Below are positions 6,683-9,818 of a stretch of DNA of 9,818 bases, piece by piece (the stretch's first letter is position 1; each line of letters begins with the position of its first letter). The position numbers were made by a program, and so were the translations under genes. Location of the stretch: positions 1-9,818 of the forward strand of contig JAMCRT010000039.1 in the NCBI GenBank assembly GCA_023380695.1, written 5' to 3'. The stretch comes from Patescibacteria group bacterium. GTDB taxonomy: Bacteria; Patescibacteriota; Dojkabacteria; JAKAPS01; JAJZLI01. The notes under the pieces were generated by a model. The model was not told the origin of the DNA. It made no database searches and worked only from the letters and a program-made list of their open reading frames with translations.

Positions 6683-6743
6683 ATCGGAAGAGTTTTTCTA
6701 TATATGTTATATAAAAGATACTTATCCTAATATATACATAATA

Positions 6744-6974
6744 ATGGATGAAAATGTTATAAAAGTAGGTTCATTTGTAAGCTTAAAATCTGAAGCTAAA
6801 ATTATGGAACTTATTTTAGTTGCAAAAGATGGAAATCCCACCGAAGGAACTATTTCGATAGCTTCTCCCGTTGGAAGTTCTCTTATAGGAAAGAAAGTCA
6901 ATGATGTTATAAAAGTAAAAACTCCATATTCAGAAATAGAATATAAGGTCATAGATGTAAAAAATAATATTTGA
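6744..6974 (+). CDS. Stand-alone GreA/GreB C-terminal-domain protein
   Basis: A 76-residue protein that matches only the C-terminal FKBP-like domain of transcript-cleavage factors GreA/GreB: VIKVGSFVSL (5-14), the hallmark SPVGSSLIGKKVNDVIKV (41-58) and a final EYKVIDV (66-72). In GreA this domain docks on RNA polymerase near the secondary channel. The catalytic coiled-coil that stimulates RNA cleavage is missing here, as no upstream frame supplies it. It could modulate or compete with Gre-type factors at RNA polymerase, as Rnk does, but that is inference. The start is supported by TATATA (6731-6736) 7 nt before the ATG, the same geometry as the vapB and NiSOD starts. A minus-strand frame overlapping it is a shadow. 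The stop is TGA. Confidence 0.75.
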   Translation: MDENVIKVGSFVSLKSEAKIMELILVAKDGNPTEGTISIASPVGSSLIGKKVNDVIKVKTPYSEIEYKVIDVKNNI

Positions 6975-7001
6975 AAATATTACCTATATCCTTACTTTGA
7001 C

Positions 7002-7007
7002 TAAAAT
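7002..7007 (+). promoter_or_regulatory. Candidate -10 of a small ORF
   Basis: TAAAAT lies 7 nt before the ATG at 7015, the same spacing as the vapB and NiSOD promoters. The 17-nt-spaced -35 (ATTACC, 6979-6984) is weak. Confidence 0.3.
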
Positions 7008-7014
7008 CTAATAA

Positions 7015-7116
7015 ATGGATATTTCACTGCTAACTTTATCATTACTTATTTTTTTATTATTAATAGATGGTAAGCAAAAAATTTTCAAAAATCTCACTTT
7101 CAACTTTTTAATTTGA
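7015..7116 (+). CDS. Possible 33-residue membrane peptide
   Basis: A short ATG frame encodes 33 residues: a hydrophobic run (MDISLLTLSLLIFLLLI, 1-17) followed by a basic segment with DGKQKIFKN, ending at TGA 7114-7116. That profile fits a single-pass small membrane protein. The -10 TAAAAT sits exactly 7 nt upstream. Its stop codon overlaps the -35 box of the NiSOD promoter. No family is recognised, and AT-rich DNA readily produces hydrophobic frames, so this may be chance. Conservation of the frame in relatives would decide it. Confidence 0.3.
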   Translation: MDISLLTLSLLIFLLLIDGKQKIFKNLTFNFLI

Positions 7117-7141
7117 CAAAATATAGATTTAATTTCATAAT
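7113..7141 (+). promoter_or_regulatory. Leaderless promoter of the NiSOD operon
   Basis: TTGACA (7113-7118), 17 nt, then CATAAT (7136-7141), and 7 nt to the ATG at 7149. The TTG that a gene caller could use as an upstream start is the first three bases of the -35 box, so it cannot be transcribed from this promoter. Confidence 0.75.
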
Positions 7142-7148
7142 TAAGAAT

Positions 7149-7583
7149 ATGAAACTATTTAAATTTGACAAAGTATATGCTCATTGTGATATTCCTTGTG
7201 GAATTTATGACCCATCTCCATCACGTATTGCAGCAGAAACCATTGTAAAAATGGTAACACTAATAGATGGAATTAAAGATGAATATAGAAACAGTCCCAG
7301 TGATGTAAATGTACTAAATTCTATAACAAGATATATTTTAGTAAAAGAAGAGCATGCAAGAATATGTAAAAATGAAATTCTTATTTTATGGACAGATTAC
7401 TTCAAAGAAGAAGATTTGAAAATAGTACCAGATCTACATAGTAAAGTATGGGATACTGTAAAATTAATATCTTACAATAAACAAAACGTAGATCTAGAAA
7501 AAGCCAAAGAATTACTGACAAAGGTAAATGAAATAGGAGATATTTTTACTAAAGTCAAGGAAGAAAGATTAAAAAATGGATGA
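7149..7583 (+). CDS. sodN: Nickel superoxide dismutase precursor
   Basis: A 144-residue precursor. After an 11-residue leader (MKLFKFDKVYA) comes the nickel hook HCDIPCGIYDP, whose His1, Cys2 and Cys6 (mature numbering) and N-terminal amine bind Ni in NiSOD. The remaining 122 residues carry further family blocks: VKEEHARICKNEI, LWTDYFKEEDL, and DLHSKVWDTVKL. The enzyme dismutates superoxide to O2 and H2O2 as a hexameric four-helix bundle. The leader must be cut before His by a dedicated protease, encoded by the next gene, which overlaps by 4 nt (ATGA). I chose the ATG at 7149 over the TTG at 7113 because the latter lies in the promoter. The added leader would also be unusually long. All nickel ligands are intact. 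The short leader has no signal peptide, so the enzyme is probably cytosolic. Confidence 0.93.
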   Translation: MKLFKFDKVYAHCDIPCGIYDPSPSRIAAETIVKMVTLIDGIKDEYRNSPSDVNVLNSITRYILVKEEHARICKNEILILWTDYFKEEDLKIVPDLHSKVWDTVKLISYNKQNVDLEKAKELLTKVNEIGDIFTKVKEERLKNG

Positions 7584-7870
7584 TATTTTTTAAAATATTC
7601 AAAGTAGAGGGCACAAGTATGCACCCTACTATATACAATAGAAACAAAATTTTAGTAAGTTATATACCATATTTATTTAAAAATCCAAAAATCAATGATA
7701 TTATAGTAGCCAAACACCCATATAAAAATATATATATTGTAAAAAGAATTACAAAAATAGAAAAAGGGGGATATTTTATTGAAGGAGATTATATATTAAG
7801 CTCAGATAGTAAAGAATTCAATATGATACCTAAGAAATTAATACTGGCAAAATTACTATTTATATTTTAA
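7580..7870 (+). CDS. sodX: Nickel-type SOD maturation protease (S26 signal-peptidase family)
   Basis: A 96-residue minimal S26 peptidase. Ser13 in GTSMHPTI (11-18) is the nucleophile and Lys55 in YIVKRI (52-57) is placed as the general base. FIEGDYILSSDSKEF (66-80) matches the conserved 'GDN...SxDSR.fG' box. It lacks the N-terminal membrane anchor of true signal peptidases, as expected of the enzymes that clip the NiSOD leader to expose the nickel-binding histidine. Its ATG overlaps the sodN TGA (ATGA), implying translational coupling and matched expression. The family's usual length is about 90-150, so this is a short but complete member. The role is inferred from the motif plus its invariable pairing with NiSOD. 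Confidence 0.88.
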   Translation: MIFFKIFKVEGTSMHPTIYNRNKILVSYIPYLFKNPKINDIIVAKHPYKNIYIVKRITKIEKGGYFIEGDYILSSDSKEFNMIPKKLILAKLLFIF

Positions 7871-7945
7871 ATACATAAACTTAAGAAAACTTTAAGAAAC
7901 TGTAAAATTACTCAAAAAATATTTCACCATAGTTATAAATCTATA

Positions 7946-7977
7946 ATTAGGGTTCTAACATTGTCCACGATACCCAG
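7946..7977 (+). repeat. 32-bp bulged-hairpin direct repeat, copy 1
   Basis: ATTAGGGTTCTAACATTG followed by TCCACGATACCCAG. It matches 8855-8886 at 29 of 32 positions in the same orientation, and all three differences are transitions. It can fold as GGGT/ACCC plus ATTGT/ACGAT (one G-U pair) with a one-sided TCTAAC bulge. It lies between sodX and the SDR gene. Confidence 0.8.
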
Positions 7978-8030
7978 ATTTGATTTTTAAATTTATATCT
8001 ATTAGAATTGTAAATAAGAAGGTTATAATA

Positions 8031-8765
8031 TTATTTCCCTTTAATAGAGTAACCTCCGTCTATCAGATAATCAGCACCAGTTATATAGCTAGCTTCATCA
8101 GATACTAAAAATAAGACTAAGGAGGCTATTTCTTCTGGATTAGCCATTCTACTAAGAATAGTCCCATTATTAATACGATTAAATGTTTCTTCATTCCAAT
8201 CTTTTACTTGATCAGTTTTAACATATCCAGGAGCTACGGTATTAAAACGAATAGTTGGATATGATTTAGCCAATGCTTTAGTTATAGATATAACTCCCGC
8301 TTTAGTAGTTGAGTAAGTCAATGTACTCATGGTTGATAGGTTAGGATATCCTTTTATTGAACTAATATTAATAATGCTACCATTACCTTGTACTAACATT
8401 TTAGGAAGTACTGATTGAATACAATGTAATGTTCCTAATACATTCACAGTATATTCTTCTATAGCTTTATTATCATCCACGCCATCAATGTCTTGTATAA
8501 AATTGCGTGCTACTCCAGCGTTATTTATTAATATATCTATTGTGCCTACCTCTTCAAGTAATTTATTTATGCTTAATTGTGTAGCAACTCTATCGGCAAT
8601 ATCAAAAAACACTTTAATGGATCCTTCTAATTGTTTGTGCACTTCTTCTAATTTATCTGAATCTGATTTCCCATGTACTATAACCTTATATCCTTTTTGA
8701 TAAGCTAAGATTGCAATAGCTTCCCCTATTCCTCTACTTGAACCAGTAACTAATATTGTTTTCAT
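8031..8765 (-). CDS. Short-chain dehydrogenase/reductase (classical SDR)
   Basis: A 244-residue classical SDR. TGSSRGIG (7-14) is the cofactor glycine loop, NNAG (81-84) the structural motif, and N108, Ser136 in INISS, Tyr151 and Lys155 in YSTTK form the catalytic tetrad. PGYVKTD (179-185) contacts NAD(P), and the C-terminal ITGADYLIDGGYS (228-240) is typical of the FabG/glucose-dehydrogenase branch. It would oxidise or reduce a hydroxyl/keto group; the sequence does not tell the substrate. Length is standard and the gene is intact. By eye it is richer in G+C than its neighbours, and it sits alone between two copies of a 32-bp direct repeat, which suggests acquisition as a module. FabG is possible, but the gene lies outside any fatty-acid cluster. 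Confidence 0.88.
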   Translation of the reverse strand: MKTILVTGSSRGIGEAIAILAYQKGYKVIVHGKSDSDKLEEVHKQLEGSIKVFFDIADRVATQLSINKLLEEVGTIDILINNAGVARNFIQDIDGVDDNKAIEEYTVNVLGTLHCIQSVLPKMLVQGNGSIINISSIKGYPNLSTMSTLTYSTTKAGVISITKALAKSYPTIRFNTVAPGYVKTDQVKDWNEETFNRINNGTILSRMANPEEIASLVLFLVSDEASYITGADYLIDGGYSIKGK

Positions 8766-8797
8766 TTCAGGGTTTTTCTGGTTTTAATTATTTTTTT

Positions 8798-8813
8798 CAT
8801 ATAGCATATTATA
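8798..8813 (-). promoter_or_regulatory. Candidate SDR promoter
   Basis: Minus strand: TATAAT (8813-8808) overlaps a second candidate, TGCTATATG (8806-8798), an extended -10. The ATG is 32-42 nt downstream and no Shine-Dalgarno sequence is visible. The surrounding 8814-8850 is AT-only sequence. Confidence 0.35.
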
Positions 8814-8854
8814 TATTTTTTAAATTAATATATCAAACTTTATTTTAATTTATC

Positions 8855-8886
8855 ATTAGGGTTCTGACATCGTCTACGATACCCAG
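8855..8886 (+). repeat. 32-bp bulged-hairpin direct repeat, copy 2
   Basis: ATTAGGGTTCTGACATCG followed by TCTACGATACCCAG, 909 bp after copy 1. Stem ATCGT/ACGAT here is perfectly Watson-Crick; copy 1 has a G-U pair at the changed position, so pairing is kept in both. GGGT/ACCC closes the hairpin around a TCTGAC bulge. Weaker similarity continues about 8 nt upstream in both copies. Confidence 0.8.
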
Positions 8887-8915
8887 TGTCATTTTCCATT
8901 ACCCTATTAACAAAT

Positions 8916-8945
8916 TTGACTTTACTCATAATTTCATACTATTAT
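8916..8945 (+). promoter_or_regulatory. Promoter of the decayed nucleotidyltransferase gene
   Basis: TTGACT (8916-8921), 18 nt, TATTAT (8940-8945). It lies inside the first 23 codons of the frame opened by the GTG at 8886, so that GTG is not a credible start. An in-frame ATA follows 9 nt later at 8955. Confidence 0.45.
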
Positions 8946-8954
8946 ACCAACAAT

Positions 8955-9494
8955 ATATTTAATAGAAAAAATTACTATAAAAAAGAATATAATGCTGTAC
9001 TAGAAATAGTAAAATTTGGAAATAAAAAAATAGATAGATTACTTAAGGTGCTTGATGATAAGACTTTAAATTGGATCGAAGTTTTGGGTTATTTGTGCTA
9101 CCATCGAGTTGCAGGTCTTGCGTATGAGGTTATAAACCCATTTGATGTACGCAATTTAGATTTCCCTGTTTTTTTTACAATATATATGGTTCATCAGTCG
9201 CAAAGCATCAGAATGGAATTCCAAAAAGAAAATATGAAGATAATATCTTCGAAGTTATGCGAATCTAATATAAAACATGTTTTTTAAAAAGGATCTGTTT
9301 TATCAAGTACTATTTATCCTGTAGGTGCTAGGGCTTTTAATGATATCGATATATTAGTATCAAAACAATCAATTATAAAAGTTAAAAAAGTTTTGTATGC
9401 TTTAGGCTTTGTGCAAGGAAAATATGATTACAGAAAAGATATTGTTAATGAATTTGACAAGCAAACAATTACACAAAACGTAAATATAAAATGA
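8955..9494 (+). pseudogene. Nucleotidyltransferase-family gene, degenerate (PF14907-like)
   Basis: The frame runs from about 8955, is broken by TAA at 9285-9287 and continues in the same frame to TGA at 9492-9494. Joined across the stop, it reads KHVF-stop-KGSVLSSTIYPVGA then RAFNDIDILV, which is the 'LKG..L...Y..g.R.f.DiDlLV' active-site block of the uncharacterised nucleotidyltransferase family often found with peptide or sugar clusters; the expected Leu before KG is a TTA-to-TAA change. Upstream, WIEVLGYLCYHRVAGLAYEV is also family-like. The usual length is about 300-400 residues and only about 180 remain, so the C-terminal half is missing. The GTG at 8886 lies in the direct repeat and ahead of the promoter, and the best-placed start is a non-standard ATA. 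Start loss, an internal stop and truncation together indicate a dead gene, unless the TAA is a sequencing error. Confidence 0.7.
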
Positions 9495-9527
9495 GTTCTA
9501 ACATGATAATGATATAACCCCTTTTTT
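9495..9527 (+). terminator. Hairpin with T-tract, partly similar to the 32-bp repeat
   Basis: GTTCTAACAT (9495-9504) is identical to 10 nt of repeat copy 1, and AACCC (9516-9520) resembles its closing arm. The sequence folds as GTT-TA-CAT/ATG-TA-AAC with single mismatches and loop GATA, then CCCC and six T (9522-9527). It may be an intrinsic terminator, a diverged third repeat, or both. Confidence 0.4.
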
Positions 9528-9535
9528 AAATCATT

Positions 9536-9567
9536 GAATCTCCACGGGATGACTCCCGTGGAATCAT
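9536..9567 (-). repeat. Right-end hairpin of the IS200/IS605 element
   Basis: TCCACGGGA-TGAC-TCCCGTGGA (9541-9562) is a perfect 9-bp stem with a 4-nt loop, extended by GAAT/ATTC outside a small internal loop. Such subterminal hairpins are recognised by TnpA in single-stranded form. It overlaps the end of tnpA. Confidence 0.8.
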
Positions 9568-9818
9568 TCAAGTACAAGCTTTGCTTGTCCTAAGTCTTCT
9601 TTTTCTTGATATCTAACGTATTTTTTTATCATCTCCTCGTCAAGCCCTACCGTTGATACAAAGTATCCAACTGACCAGATACCTCCTCTTCCATAGTATG
9701 TCCGTTTTAAGAAATCAAACTTATCCTTCAATGCTTTCCCTGTATTCCTTTTGATTGTACCTACTACCATTGGTATACTATCCGCTGGTGGAAATGATAA
9801 TACCATATGTACATGATC
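9564..9818 (-). CDS. tnpA: IS200/IS605 TnpA (Y1 HUH transposase), C-terminal part
   Basis: The minus-strand frame enters from the window edge as Asp-His-Val-His, i.e. the HUH metal-binding motif (DHVH), and continues for 84 visible residues to TGA at 9566-9564. An ATG at 9806 is internal and not the start. Family blocks: MVLSFPPADSIPMVVGTIK after the HUH, then GGIWSVGYFVSTVG and LDEEMIKKYVRYQ, in which the Tyr of KKYVRYQ is placed like the catalytic nucleophile of IS608 TnpA. TnpA excises and inserts single-stranded DNA as a dimer without target duplication. Full-length proteins have about 130-155 residues, so the missing N-terminal part should lie just beyond the window. All visible catalytic residues look intact. 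Confidence 0.9.
   Translation of the reverse strand, partial: DHVHMVLSFPPADSIPMVVGTIKRNTGKALKDKFDFLKRTYYGRGGIWSVGYFVSTVGLDEEMIKKYVRYQEKEDLGQAKLVLE

Larger units (their letters stand above)
9534..9818 (-). mobile_element. IS200/IS605-family element, right end and part of tnpA (runs off window)
   Basis: The C-terminal half of a Y1 transposase gene reads in from the window edge on the minus strand and is followed by a strong end hairpin and TTCAA (minus, ending near 9534). In characterised members such as IS608 the right cleavage site is TCAA close behind a hairpin, so the element probably ends here. The rest lies beyond 9818, so whether a tnpB accompanies tnpA is unknown. The element is visibly more G+C-rich than the DNA it entered. 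Confidence 0.75.

Noticed and set aside
7113..7148. Twelve-residue N-terminal extension of NiSOD starting at TTG 7113.
   Set aside because: The TTG is part of a -35 box whose -10 lies just before the ATG at 7149, so the extension would not be transcribed.
6972..7583. UGA recoded as glycine, as in Gracilibacteria/Absconditabacteria.
   Set aside because: The GreA-like, NiSOD and TnpA genes end at TGA at family-normal lengths, and no recognised gene needs to read through an internal TGA.
7946..7977. tRNA fragment or CRISPR repeat as the source of the 32-bp repeat.
   Set aside because: No cloverleaf or T-loop consensus can be formed, and the copies are 909 bp apart with a gene between, not spaced by 30-40 bp spacers.
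4090..8700. Frames at 4090-4320 plus, 6722-6952 minus and 8488-8700 plus.
   Set aside because: Each is antisense to a recognisable gene (kinase-family protein, GreA-like protein, SDR) and has no motif or promoter of its own.
7946..8886. Integron gene cassette with attC sites around the SDR gene.
   Set aside because: The repeats lack the RYYYAAC and GTTRRRY end boxes of attC, and no integron integrase is visible; only the general one-gene-between-hairpins layout is similar.
8886..9287. An intact 133-residue protein from the GTG at 8886.
   Set aside because: The start lies in a repeat and ahead of a promoter, and the family's catalytic block begins just after the stop, so the frame is part of a broken nucleotidyltransferase gene.
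9806..9806. ATG at 9806 (minus) as the start of an 80-residue transposase.
   Set aside because: The frame stays open to the window edge and the HUH histidines lie upstream of that ATG, so it is internal.

Overview
The window is a very AT-rich bacterial chromosome segment with short intergenic gaps. Bacterial origin is supported by consensus sigma-70-type promoters, the clearest being TTGACA-17-TATAAT at 5788-5816. In several genes the -10 box lies only 5-9 nt before the start codon and there is no Shine-Dalgarno sequence, so much of the transcription looks leaderless. The AT bias, small proteins, leaderless starts and gene mix would fit a Patescibacteria/CPR-like or other streamlined lineage. 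That placement is inference; the window has no phylogenetic marker.

Left part (1-5667): a group of enzymes of a kind often seen in small-molecule or peptide metabolism. A PaaK-like adenylate-forming ligase (minus, cut by the window edge) is divergent from a two-gene operon of a D-amino-acid oxidase-like flavoenzyme and a PLP aminotransferase. Convergent with that operon is an E1/ThiF-like adenylyltransferase, preceded on its own strand by a dolichol/phytol-kinase-family membrane protein. Divergent from the membrane protein is a free-standing cyanophycin-synthetase-like ATP-grasp ligase. Three ATP-dependent activating enzymes beside two amino-acid-converting enzymes suggest one pathway, but the product is unknown.

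Middle part (5668-7870): a VapBC-type toxin-antitoxin pair with a consensus promoter and palindromic operator, a 262-nt intergenic stretch with two substantial hairpins, a stand-alone GreA C-terminal-domain protein, a possible 33-aa membrane peptide, and a nickel superoxide dismutase gene overlapping its maturation protease. The NiSOD start is best placed at 7149, because the upstream TTG is part of a -35 box.

Right part (7871-9818): an accessory region. An intact SDR oxidoreductase gene is bracketed by two 32-bp direct repeats that fold as bulged hairpins and differ by three transitions. The second repeat is followed by a decayed nucleotidyltransferase gene (doubtful start, in-frame TAA, truncated 3' end). 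The window ends in the C-terminal half of an IS200/IS605 Y1 transposase with its end hairpin.
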